DNA from: Megalobrama amblycephala
Lineage: Eukaryota; Chordata; Actinopteri; Cypriniformes; Xenocyprididae
Assembly: GCF_018812025.1 (NCBI RefSeq)
Contig: NC_063054.1
Coordinates: forward strand, 39,381,396 to 39,445,395
Reading direction: 5' to 3'
DNA length: 64,000 nt
Each line of letters opens with the position of its first letter. Position 1 is the first letter of the stretch. Under the pieces are notes generated by a model. The model saw only the letters and a list, made by a program, of their open reading frames with translations. It was not told the DNA's origin and ran no database searches. A program made the translations under genes and the position numbers. Shown here one piece after another: positions 22,599 through 33,639 of this stretch.

Positions 22599-23170
22599 TA
22601 GGGGTGCAACGGTTCAAATTGCTCACGGTTCGGTACGTATCACGGTTTTAGGGTCACGGTTTCAGTATGTGCAATGTTCAGGGAAAATATGACTACTGTC
22701 AAATAAAAATAAAGAAAATAAGAACAAATAATAATAATAATAATACAAGCAACATCACAAATAAATACAACAGAGCAAATATTCAAATAAATAAACAGTG
22801 CTTTTCAGGTTTTTCAGGTATCTAACAGTAGTTTTAATGTACAGAAAATGGATAAAGTAATCAAATATAAAATAACTCTGCATATTATCATCACTGGTTA
22901 ATAAATTAAATATTAACCATTTTTTAGTTACAAAAGCTATTCAGTGAAGAGCAGTGAGTGATTTCTTTGTAATTTGTTGTTGGATTTAACATTAAAAACA
23001 GGCAGCAGGAATAGTTTTTTTTTCCCTTTAATTTTAATCTTAATTTATTTGTTTGTTGTTTTGTTTGAATATGGCGTTATGTTAATATAGATTTTTATAA
23101 TTAATTAAAAGTTGTAATCAATATAATGAATTAGAAATACGTTTTTGCCTAATAAATATTTTTAAAACCA
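22599..23170. mobile_element. hAT-like element end in the 3' part of the zinc-finger gene
   Basis: The sequence switches abruptly from finger-coding remnant to TAGGGGTGCAACGGTTCAAA, a terminus typical of fish hAT elements. An AAT microsatellite lies at 22730-22745. The right boundary is approximate because no matching inverted end was found. It is non-coding. Confidence 0.5.
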
Positions 23171-24432
23171 TCAACAAATGCGTGTTTTATTGTGGTTATT
23201 TAATCATGTGAAGATGTGGCTGGATTTTATGGGGGTTAATTTTATTAATGGGAGGAATCATATCTTAAAACAATGTCTGGGCTACATAAATCAGATGTCT
23301 TGCAGACGTATAAACATCTGATAAACGTCTGTAAAAGAGCGGATTGCCGACGTTCTAAATTATTAACGTCTTATGTCACATTAAGCCGAGTTCAGACTGC
23401 ACGATTTTCAAAGCAGTCGGGTCACTGTTCTTTTCACACCGCATGACTATCTTGGCCAGCATTCAGTCGCTGCTGTGTTCAAACTGCACGATGGATCGGC
23501 GACAGATGGTTTCACACTGCATGACTTTACAATAGTAAGAATCGCCGACAACTCTGTCTGGCACGCAAACTACGTTTCACAACCAAAAACACGCGAGATG
23601 TGACAAGGAAACAACGCGATATCACGCGTGCAGGACCGGAGTTATTATTATTATTATTAAAAACGGTGGCCCGCAAGAAGCTTGCAATACGAATTGCCTG
23701 TGCGCTGATTTGCAGCAAAAACAAGAAAAAGAAAAGAAGAATATGGAGGAGGAAATGGTTGAGGAGACTGTGGATTGTGTGTTTCTGCAACGAGAGTTGG
23801 AGGTAAATAATGCCGAGTTCAGACTGCACGATTTTAGCCCCGATTTTGGCTCGCCGACAGGTTTTGAGAAATCGCCGACAAATGCCCGAAATCACAGGCA
23901 AATCGGAGCTCGTTCACGCGAGTGACAATCACGCAGTGTGAATGAGCAAAGACGCGATATGAGAGAATCGCCGACGAGTCGCCGACGCCCGTGAGATATT
24001 TGGCATGCTAAATATCTGGACCTGTCGGCGATTCAAAATCCTGCAGTGTGAAAAGTGTTCTGACTGAAAACTACATCGGCGATGACCGACAGCCAATGAG
24101 AGAGCAAGATACAGAGCAGCGGGGAGTTCGGGGAGGAGTTATAGACCATAATATCAGCAAGCATGGCTTCATTCACATAAACATTACATTTCTATCAAAC
24201 AGAAACAAAGCACAAACATTTGCTTGACCATCCGCAACAGCAGCACATTGAAAAGTTATGTATTTACCTCCAACTCTCGTTGCAGAACACACAATCCTTG
24301 TACTTTGCGTCTCCCCAAACATTTCCTCCATATTCTTCTTTTCTTTGTATTGTTTTCGCTGCAAATCAGCGCACAGGCAATTCGTATTTCAAGCTTCATG
24401 CGGGCTACTATTTTTAATAATAATCCCACCGT

Positions 24433-24540
24433 GTGTCTCAATCAGCTCCCTAGTTCAGTAGTCAGGGCACTGATGAGGGTATCAGCCACATTTACTTTCA
24501 TTATGTACTGATTCACTACCTAGGGAGCTGATTGAGACGC
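24433..24540. mobile_element. About 110-bp palindromic miniature element
   Basis: The ends GTGTCTCAATCAGCTCCCTA and its complement TAGGGAGCTGATTGAGACGC are inverted. The sequence is absent from the sister copy at 24784-25653, which shows that it is an insertion. Confidence 0.7.
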
Positions 24541-24783
24541 AGGGCCAGTCTCACGTGAGAACTCTGGTCTTGCGCGCGTTGTTTCCTTGTCAGGTCTCGC
24601 GTGTGTTTGGTTGTGAAACGTAGTTTGCTTGCCAGACAGAGTTGTCGGCGATTCTTCCTATTGTAAAGTCATGCAGTGTGAAAACTTCTGTCGCCGATCC
24701 ATCGTGCAGTTTGAACACAGCAGCGACTGAATGCTGGCCAAGACAGTCATGCAGTGTGAAAAGAACAGTGACCCGACTACTTA

Positions 24784-25653
24784 TGCCGAGTTCAGACTGC
24801 ACGATTTTAGCCCCGATTTTGGCTCGCCGACAGGTTTTGAGAAATCGCCGACAAATGCCCGAAATCACAGGCAAATCGGTGCTCGTTCACGCGAGTGACA
24901 ATCACGCAGTGTGAATGAGCAAAGACGAGATCTGAGAGAATCGCTGACGAGTCGCCGACACCCGTGAGATATTTGGCATGCTAAATATCTGGACCTGTCT
25001 GCGATTCAAAATCCTGCTGTGTGAAAAGTGTTCTGACTGAAAACTACATCGGCGATGACCGACAGCCAATGAGAGAGCAAGATACAGAGCAGCGGGGAGT
25101 TCGGGGAGGAGTTATAGACCACAACATCAGCAAGCATGGCTTCATTCACATAAACATTACATTTCTATCAAACAGAAACAAAGCACAAACATTTGCTTGA
25201 CCATCCGCAACAGCAGCACATTGAAAAGTTATGTATTTAGCTCCAACTCTCGTTGCAGAACACACAATCCACAGTCTCCCCAAACATTTCCTCCATATTC
25301 TTCTTTTCTTTTTCTTGTTTTCGCTGCAAATCAGCGCACAGGCAATTCGTATTGCAAGCTTCTTGCGGGCTACCGTTTTTAATAATAATAATAATAATAA
25401 TAACTCCGGTCTTGCACGCGTGGTATCGCGTTGTTTCCTTGTCACATCTCGTGTGTGTTTGGTTGTGAAACGTAGTTTGCGTGCCAGACAGAGTTGTCGG
25501 CGATTCTTCCTATCACGCAGTGTGAAACCATCTGTCGCCGATCCATCGTGCAGTTTGAACACAGCAGCGACTGAATGCTGGCCAAGATAGTCATGCAGTG
25601 TGAAAAGAACAGTGACCCGACTGCTTTGAAAATCGTGCAGTCTGAACTCGGCT
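24784..25653 (+). mobile_element. Third, uninterrupted Harbinger-type miniature element (870 bp)
   Basis: Full copy with both termini and TTA duplications at 24781-24783 and 25654-25656. It lies near the right end of the second copy in the same orientation. This is the youngest insertion of the three. Confidence 0.85.
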
Positions 25654-26132
25654 TTAGAAAATCGTGCAGTCTGAACTCGGCTTAACTTTTCAATGTGCTG
25701 CTGTTGGATGGTCAAGCAAATGTTTGTGCTTTGGTTCTGTTTGATATAATTGTAATGTTTATGTGTACAAAGCCATGCTTGCTGATGTTGTGGTCTATAA
25801 CTCCTCCCCGAACTCCCCGCTGCTCTGTATCTTGCTCTCTCATTGGCTGTCGGTCATCACCGATGTAGTTTTCAGTCAGAACACTTTTCACACAGCAGGA
25901 TTTTGAATCGCCGACAGGTCCAGATATTTAGCATGCCAAATATCTCACGGGTGTCGGCGACTCGTCTGCGATTCTCTCAGATCGCTTCTTTGCTCATTCA
26001 CACTGCGTGATTGTCACTCGCGTGAACGAGCACCGATTTGCCTGTGATTTCGGGCATTTGTCGGCGATTTCTCAAAACCTGTCGGCGAGCCAAAATCGGG
26101 GCTAAAATCGTGCAGTCTGAACTCGGCTTTAG

Positions 26133-26598
26133 TGTGGGTCACCCTGGGAGTTGGCATGATGCCAGAGCATTTCGCTTCACAGAAGTTTGTCGTGTTCTTG
26201 AAGAAGATCCTCATTCACTTGTTCCACAGGGAATGCACATAATTGGGGATTCTGCCTACCCTTTGTTGCCTCAACTTATGAGGCCTTATAGAGACAATGG
26301 CCACTTGTCTGCTAGGCAAAGATATTTTAACAGAAAGCTCAATACTGCTCGTGTGGTCATTGAGCATGCATTTGGCATTCTAAAATGTAAGTTTAGGAGG
26401 CTCCAGTGTCTGCAAATGAGAAGCATTTCAAATATCAGTTCAGCAGTCTCAGCATGCTGCATTTTGCATAATCTTTGTTTAGAGCCCAGTGATCAAGTAG
26501 TTGTGGTAGGTGATGGTGTTGATGATGAACCATACCCCCAGCAACCCCACAACACTCATGCCTGTCATTATAGAGACCAGATTTGTGGCCAGATCTAA
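26133..26598 (+). CDS. 3' exon of a Harbinger (HARBI1-like, DDE_Tnp_4) transposase
   Basis: The exon reads 'VGHPGSWHDARAFR' (the PGS-HD-R signature), 'IIGDSAYPLLPQLMRPY' with the second catalytic Asp, and 'ARVVIEHAFGILKCKFRRL' with the catalytic Glu, then a stop at 26598. The N-terminal exons with the first Asp are not found upstream; the nested miniature elements end just 5 bp before the exon, so the gene is incomplete here. In related genes an intron lies at this point, and a TTTAG acceptor is formed at 26128-26132. It is convergent with the Myb/SANT-like gene on the other strand, the usual two-gene arrangement of Harbinger elements. Confidence 0.85.
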
Positions 26599-27309
26599 CT
26601 TGTATGTGTATAGTTAACATACAAAACAAAAGATGAAAAGTAAAGATTTGAATGTTCAGAAATATTCAAAAAATGATAAAACACAAACAGATTTTGTGTT
26701 GAAATAAAGAAATTTGTTTTATTGAACAAAATTAGTTTGTCATTAGAAATTGTTATTTGGGGGGAAAAAAACAGAGGACATTTTGGGCAAAGGTGTAAAT
26801 CAAAAGAGATAACATCTTTAGATTATAATTTTATTGGGGTTCATGTGGGTTCTGTAATAGATGCATAATTTGCTCTTGTCTTTTCAAATAACTCATCCAT
26901 TAGCTGGTGGGGGTGGATGAAAAATGAAAATGACCAATGTTTCAGTCTTGTAACACATGACAATGTTATTTCAGAAACAAAGTAAAGCAGTCTTCAACTT
27001 ACTGTATAGTACTCCCAGGTGATCTTCCCTTCCCCAGTTGCACGGCGCCTGTCTTTCACTCTCTTATAAGTAGTTAACATGTTTGCTAGCTTTTTTCGAA
27101 TTTTCTCACTTGACAAGTTGTAGCCCTTTAGTGAGAATAAGTTTTGTATGCCATTTTGTTCCGAAAATAAAGGTGCTGATGAGTTTTTGTAAGGTCCAGT
27201 AGAAATAGTGTCATTGTATGTGTTATTTCTGTAAAATGGAGGGGATAAGGAGAGAAATAGATCAACAAAGAAAATTATGTAATTTAACAACTGTAAAAAA
27301 GGCCACACT

Positions 27310-28200
27310 CAGGTTATATTCACGTGCTTTAGTTCCCCTTGCAATACACTGAAGTTGACTCACACGCAGCATCCATCCAGCGAGCCAATCAGCGCTCCGT
27401 ACAGGACGTGCAGATCAGCGGTCCCGCCCACTGAGCTGAGTCATATCGATCGGAAAAGCGGACGGATACTAGCTTGTGCTGTAGCGATTTATACCTTGCT
27501 AAAGTTGTGTGCGTGCATATAAAGTGAGTAATAGTCTGTTCATATATTGTTTTCTACATTGTTTGTGAATGTTGAACTGCCCCGAGTGTTTATAAGTTTA
27601 TGTATGTGAGTGACAAAGACGAACTAGCGTGTAAAGATGTTCATATGTATATGCATACTAGTTTCCTCCCATATATCACTATTATGTTTATAAGACAAAT
27701 TCTATGTGCCATTTGATCATTATATGGTGTATTTAATATATATATTTAATATATATCGCTCAATTCTGAGAGTTAGAGCACTCTTTTGGTGCATACGCAG
27801 TAATAATTTAGACAGAGCGGCTCCATCTTTGTCCTCGCGCTGAGGTGTCGAATTTCAACTGCTCAATATTAGTCATTTCTAGTAGCGCAACTTTCAATAT
27901 AATGGCACATTTGTTTTCTTATTTGATTGTTTGATTACTGTATTTAGTGTATTCTTTGTGCAGAAATTGTACTGTTATTATATTTATTGTGACCACTGTT
28001 ATTTGTTATTGTTATTTGTACTCATATATTTTTCTTATATCTTTATCTTGTCGAAAAACCACACACACATACATGCAAACCAGCCAATAAATGTGGTGAC
28101 AATAAATGGGTTATTCCCACATATCTGAACATCTGTCAGAAAGTCTCTTACCGGACGCTCCGTAGTGGATTTGTTATCAACCGGCAAATTCACATAAACC
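27310..28200. other. Unidentified insert-like region inside the intron
   Basis: The 27340-27560 part is GC-richer (GGTCCCGCCCACTGAGCTGA) than its surroundings and has a promoter/LTR-like look, but I found no terminal repeats. The rest is AT-rich. Confidence 0.25.
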
Positions 28201-28945
28201 AAGAAAAGCTATCAGTAGCCACTCAGTTTTACAACAACAGTATTGCCATTTATCTTCCTTACAGTATTTGATGCAATACCTTGAGATTCATGCCTGTCTG
28301 ACTGGAAGGAAGGGGATGAAGGTTGAATGGATGCTGAAGGGTTTCCACACACTGCACCAGGTTGCAGAGTGGAAGGTGGTGGGTCCTTGACAGTGGAGGT
28401 AAGTAGTACAGGGGGCCTAGTGGTAGTAATGGGGCACTGGCTGGTGGATGGTGGTTTCACAAAACTGAGGTTTAGGGGTGCCGGCGACCTAGTGGAGGTA
28501 GTGGGACATGGAATAGAAGGTTGGAGAAGCTTTGCAGCACAAGCTGGGCCACTGAGGAGAGCTGTTTGGAGAGAAGATTGTAGATGTGGTCAGTGTCACT
28601 CAAGAATTATTTCCTGTATATTCTTGTTCATTAAGTAAATGTGTACCTTTTGTTTCAACAGCTGATACTTTCTCCATGACAGAGGAAAGGAACATTTGAT
28701 CTGGGGGAATAAATGATAAATAAAACACTTGCACAAATCATTGGTGACTTGTAATTATTTCACAGTCATGTGGTTTACTTACCATTTTGCATCCTTTCAG
28801 CGATGTCCTTGGAAACCGTTAGCATGACAACATTGCCTTTGCTGTCTAACACATTAATGGTTACGTTGTCCATTTTGTTGTGTGTTACACAGGGTAATGC
28901 AGGTTCTTTATATATCCTAAGGAACCATGGGACCATAGCCAACAC

Positions 28946-29779
28946 CTGTTCCATTCATTATTAGTTATAGTTAGCAACAATTGCAATTACCATTTTAAGT
29001 CCACTTTCAGTTTTGGCTCAACATTTGTATCAGTGACTTCCATTGTTTTCATGATTTAGTGATTAAGTAACTCTATGTATTAATGGTATTAACGCGCGTT
29101 TAAGATGTGTGTATAAGTGGTGTTTTGGAAGGGTGTCTTCCAAAACAAGATAACATATTGGATATATACTTTAGTAGTATGACATAGGTGTTTCTGCTAA
29201 TACAAAATGATAAAAGTAACCTATAAAAAAATTCCCTGGTGGGTATGTGTTTTTTAAGAAGGTTTCAGCAACAAGATTTACAGTACCCTCCAGCTGAGCT
29301 CTTCTTAACATTTTAAACATAACACCATTGATTTTCATATACAGAAAAGCACAATTCTGTTGGATTTATATTGTGATTTAGACCAACTATTTGAAAGTGA
29401 ACAGAATGTTGTCAAGTTGTTAAGTTGAAGTTACAGCAAGTTGTTAGCAGTTTGCTAACCACATGCAGGTGAAGTATAAACACAGCAAAATAAACTAGAG
29501 AATATGAAGAAACCAAACAAATGGAGGAACATAATGTATTATGTATCATTTGTATAGGAGCATACATTTATGACCACATTAGATTGCATGTTTTTAAGAT
29601 TAACATTTTAGTTATTAAAAATGCTCATTTGAATAGGTTATGCTGCTGAATACTGTAAAAGGTCTGTATAAAAAAGAAAGTCATGCAAAATAAACATACA
29701 CAAACTCTATATTAACAATAAAGTAAATACAGTAAAACAATATTTAATAAATATGATTTATAAGATGAAGACGACATAA
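28946..29779. other. AT-rich intron sequence
   Basis: No repeat boundary or coding signal is recognised. Confidence 0.4.
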
Positions 29780-30284
29780 AAACTTATTGAACTGTTTTAA
29801 AAGTCCATATGAGAATTTCTGAAACTGAAGTCGTCGCAATAAACTTGAAACGCACGTCATCGGTGTCATCAGTGTATCCAGCCAATCGTGGACCAGTTGT
29901 GTCGTCATCAGAACCTGTGCAGCCGCTCTTCAGAAGCTGCGCTGGCTGAGTTCTTCGGCTACTCTCGAATCGCTCTCGCGGTACTTTGATGGCACACGTC
30001 ACAGTCACGTGGCGTCAGCGCTGTATCAAGTCAGACAAAATTTCTAACCGGCATGCACTGCTTCAAGTCAGCCGACGATCGGTCTTTGCGGCGCTGCATC
30101 AAGTCGAACAAGCCTTATATATTTGAATCACTTTTTCATCCTGGCCCGCGTTAGACGGCGTCATCGCGGATGACGTCATTACGTCGGAGCGTAAAAGAAC
30201 CGGTGAACCGTTTTTTTCAACCGGTTTATTGAATCGAACTGTCCGAAAGAACCGGTTCGTGGAAAAGAACCGAACTTCCCATCA
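29780..30284. mobile_element. Possible hAT-like element fragment
   Basis: The right end reads AAAGAACCGAACTTCCCATC ACT, matching the reverse of the 'AGTGATGGGAAGTTCGG' terminus common in fish hAT elements, with internal AACCGGTT repeats. The left boundary is guessed from a change in base composition. Confidence 0.35.
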
Positions 30285-33078
30285 CTAATTTATTAGTAGT
30301 ATTATTTCAGTTTAAGAAGGAGAGACAGATTAAATGTTTAACATGGTTATCATGTATACCATGATTAAACAACATATGAAAAAGAAACACGACTAGCAAT
30401 TGAATCATGATTTATATGCTATTTGGAAAAATCAGCCAAACTTACCGTGTTTTTACTGAGGTTGTTCAGTGATGGGTAGGATGGGAGAACTGGTGGTGGA
30501 CTGGATGGGAGGACTGGTGGTGGTGGGCTGCTGGTTAGTACAATCTAAATGGTACAAAAAGAGAAATGTATTCACCTCCTTTAATAAGAACAAATGTCCC
30601 TTTTTTTCTAGCAGGGACTGTGCTCCATTAGGAAACGTCCTGTACATTTGTCTTTTGTATTCTTCTGTCTATAAATGCTGCCCTATGGACTCATTATCTC
30701 ATATGAACTGGATCGATTAGGTGTTTGGTCCATAAACCATCAGAAAATTTAAAAAAATGCTGACCAGTGTTTCCCAAAGTCAAAGATGATCTCAAATATC
30801 AATTAATTATTGCAGCTCTAAAAGAAACACCTATTGGATAAAACAAAGACCAAATTTGATGAAGCAACAGATGAATAGCTATTTTTGGCCCATTGTGGTT
30901 TGCCCTGTGACAGCAGTACCAAGAAAATGCCCAACTGTAATTGCTGTGTCCTATTTATTTTTATGTTGACTATGGAGTAAGATTTTAAATAATCACACAC
31001 ACTTACCAACAGTTCAAAGAGAGCCTTCATCCTGTCAAGGCATTTTTCAGAATGGTCTGACAGCTGCCATTTTGGCTGGAGGACTGGTGCGGACCAGGTT
31101 TTCTGCTTTTTGGTTTTCTTTCCAATAAAGACCATGGCCTTGTACCCCAATGTGTTTAACTTTTCCACCTGAAAATAAAGATATATATTATGTAATATAT
31201 ACAGAAATATAAACAATTATAAATGTCTTAAACATTGTGGGCTACAGACGTTAAACACATACCAAGACAGATGCCTCATCAATAACATGAGAGGTGGTTT
31301 GGTTTTTGTTTTTGTTTTTTAACCACGTCTCCTTTCTGTCCTCAAATTTCAGAAGTTTTTTTGCCAGTCTTTGCTTTCTTGGCTGCACTTGATTGGCAAT
31401 ATTTGCAGGTCTTGGTGGCCACACCAATAGCTGCTTTGCAACCAACACATGTTGTTATTGTTGACCCTCGTGGCATCTTAAAACTAGAATAAAAAACAAT
31501 AAAGATTTAATAACCAAAGAGACAAAGGATCTGCCTTATTAGGTGTTACATTATAAATGTTTGTAATTTGGCCTATTTCAGCATTATCATTAGGCAGGTG
31601 TCAGATATCAACACTTCATGTGTGTTTTACATTTTTAAACACGATACAGCACGAGATATCGTTAATGTCGATGTAGTTTATTTTAAATGACAATAAATTT
31701 CTGCCCTTGAGCCGCCAATTCGTTTTGATGACCTGTGTGTCATCAGTTGCAGTGCATTGTGGGATTTGTAGTATGAGTGAGTGGTGGGAGAGCGATTTAC
31801 CGCGGGCCATTAATAATAGACGTATGAAATTATCCAGACACGGAAAAATATCTATATATGACTTTTAGTCCATATCGCACAGCCCAACTATAGATTCTAT
31901 GCAACAATTACCTATACTCCATAGTTTCATATAGCTCCAAGTTGATCTCTGTTTTCATCTAGGCATTGTATTTTTGTGTGAATGATTTTACCACTTTTCT
32001 TACTGTAGCTCCTAAAGTTTTCAATTTATCATATTATTCTGACCTCGATTAGCATATTGCCGCCAACTGCAGATAATGTTAAAGGCGGTGGCTAATATAA
32101 TTCCCAATAAACCCCTATGTCATTGGACACATCCCTATTAATTTATGGTGATAATTAACGAATGATGGTATAGATGGCACTAACTAACTTTTTTATTCAG
32201 GTTCCGTTAGTATATGTATATATCACTAAGTATAAGCCTATTCATTACCTACCTTTGAGGATGAACAAGTTTAAATGGTGGGTGGCTGAAAGAGCGAACA
32301 CGACCCCCTCAATCTCGTCAATCTGCTTGACCTCTCGCAGCTATGTTACCCACATGTAAAAATGTGATGCCACTTATGTATGTTGTTCGGGTCTGTTTGA
32401 CCCGTTTTCATTTTTTTTCAAAAGAAAAATAACATGATTAATTATTGTTAAAACTCAGACACTTTGGCCTTGGCTCATTTTCTGTGAAGAATATAAATTT
32501 ATTTAATTATTTAATTATTATAAAGGTACAGAACATTGAACTGTATAATTGCACAATTTTCATTTGGAGTGTTGCAGTTTTGCACCTTGATACTTCTTCC
32601 CTGCTATACCTCTAGTCTATTATGGTCTTACACCTTGTAATTGACATGCAATTAGTATGCTTTTTCCACTACTGAAATAATGTTATTTACCTTGTACTCA
32701 TCCAGGAACGCATCAACCAGGAATATATCATCCTCGGGGTCAAGATTATTCATTTTTCCACGCTTCCATTTCCTCCTTGTTTAACTTTTCCTGATTTTCC
32801 TTTTTCGTGGGGAATTTACGCGCCAAATCCCGTCAATGAGCTCGCACCAGACAGGAAGTTAAATGCACGGAGGTTCCGGTAGATGTTAACATTAAAACCA
32901 CTCATCGTAACTTATCAACATTAGTTTCACCCGTTGCCACCGATTGATGTGTTGATCAGCAAATCAACCTCAGACGCAACGCATACAGTAGGCAGGGGTT
33001 TGATCCGTCAGACGGAGCGAAATTGTAAGGAAGAGTATGTGGAATCTGGGGCCACAGCTATGTTTAGGCAATAGTAGC

Positions 33079-33440
33079 ATCCATAGCAACCAAAACGTAG
33101 CAGTTTCACATTATTCTGGTGAGATCTGAAAAATCTTTGCAACAACGCACAAGCGAGTGATTATGTACATTCACTGAATGAATATTATGAAAATAAAATA
33201 TATATTTTTTGCTTAGAATGTAATCAAACCTTATTTTGATGCAGAAAATCAAAATATTGTCCATAGCAACCAAAACGTAGCAGTTTCACATTATTCTGGC
33301 GAGATCAGATAAATCTTTGCAACAACGCGCAAGCAAGTGATTATGTACATTCACTGAGTGAATATTATGAAAATAAAATATATATTTCTCGCTAAAAATG
33401 TAATCAAAACTTATTTTTATGCAGAAACTAACTCAAAATA
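33079..33440. repeat. Tandem duplication of about 180 bp
   Basis: Two copies beginning CCATAGCAACCAAAACGTAG (33079 and 33259) and containing TTATGTACATTCACTGA run head to tail with few differences. Non-coding. Confidence 0.85.
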
Positions 33441-33639
33441 TTGTTTTTTTTCACTAAAAAGTAGAGAAACGTCCGCCATGTTTTTTGTTCTCACGGCCGG
33501 GCTCTCTAAAGTCACGTGACTTGGACGCAAAACAATAGGCAAAAAAAATGTAACAGTCATACAATTTAAGGGCCATTATTGTAACCCCTCTATGTTTTGC
33601 ACTTTGGACCAACGTAGTCAGGATACATTTTCATATGAG

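Larger units (their letters stand above)
23811..25682 (+). mobile_element. Second Harbinger-type miniature element, nested in the first
   Basis: Same family, opposite orientation, flanked by TAA (23808-23810 and 25683-25685). Its last 27 bp (25657-25682) are separated from the rest by the third copy at 24784-25653. A further small palindromic element (24433-24540) is inserted in it. Confidence 0.8.
23384..26128 (-). mobile_element. Outer Harbinger-type miniature element, split by nested relatives
   Basis: The ends are AGCCGAGTTCAGACTGCACG at 23384 and its complement at 26128, flanked by the 3-bp duplication TTA (23381-23383, 26129-26131), as Harbinger elements make. Its own two halves are about 23384-23810 and 25683-26128. 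The middle is occupied by the element 23811-25682. No transposase is encoded; a short ORF around 23743 ('MEEEMVEETVDCVFLQREL') may be a relic of a parent element. Confidence 0.85.
26841..32753 (-). pseudogene. Multi-exon Myb/SANT-like Harbinger-associated gene with a frameshift
   Basis: Candidate exons in order: 32691-32753 ('MNNLDPEDDIFLVDAF'), 31263-31476 (Cys motif 'CVGCKAAIGVATKTCKYC' then 'QPRKQRLAKKLLKFEDRKE'), 31007-31168 ('GYKAMVFIGKKTKKQKTW'), 30446-30544 (Pro-rich), 28783-28945, 28647-28700, 28280-28561 (Ser/Thr/Pro-rich), 27003-27228 and 26841-26903 (stop at 26841). Phases close from the first exon to 28280. The join to 27228 does not close, so an exon may be missing there. A 1-nt insertion near 31390 breaks the frame just after the Cys motif. 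The C-terminal part ('LANMLTTYKRVKDRRRAT', 'WEYYT-LMDELFEKTRANY') is a Myb/SANT-like trihelix. In Harbinger elements such proteins bring the transposase to the nucleus and the element ends. That all exons belong to one gene is inferred. Confidence 0.6.
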
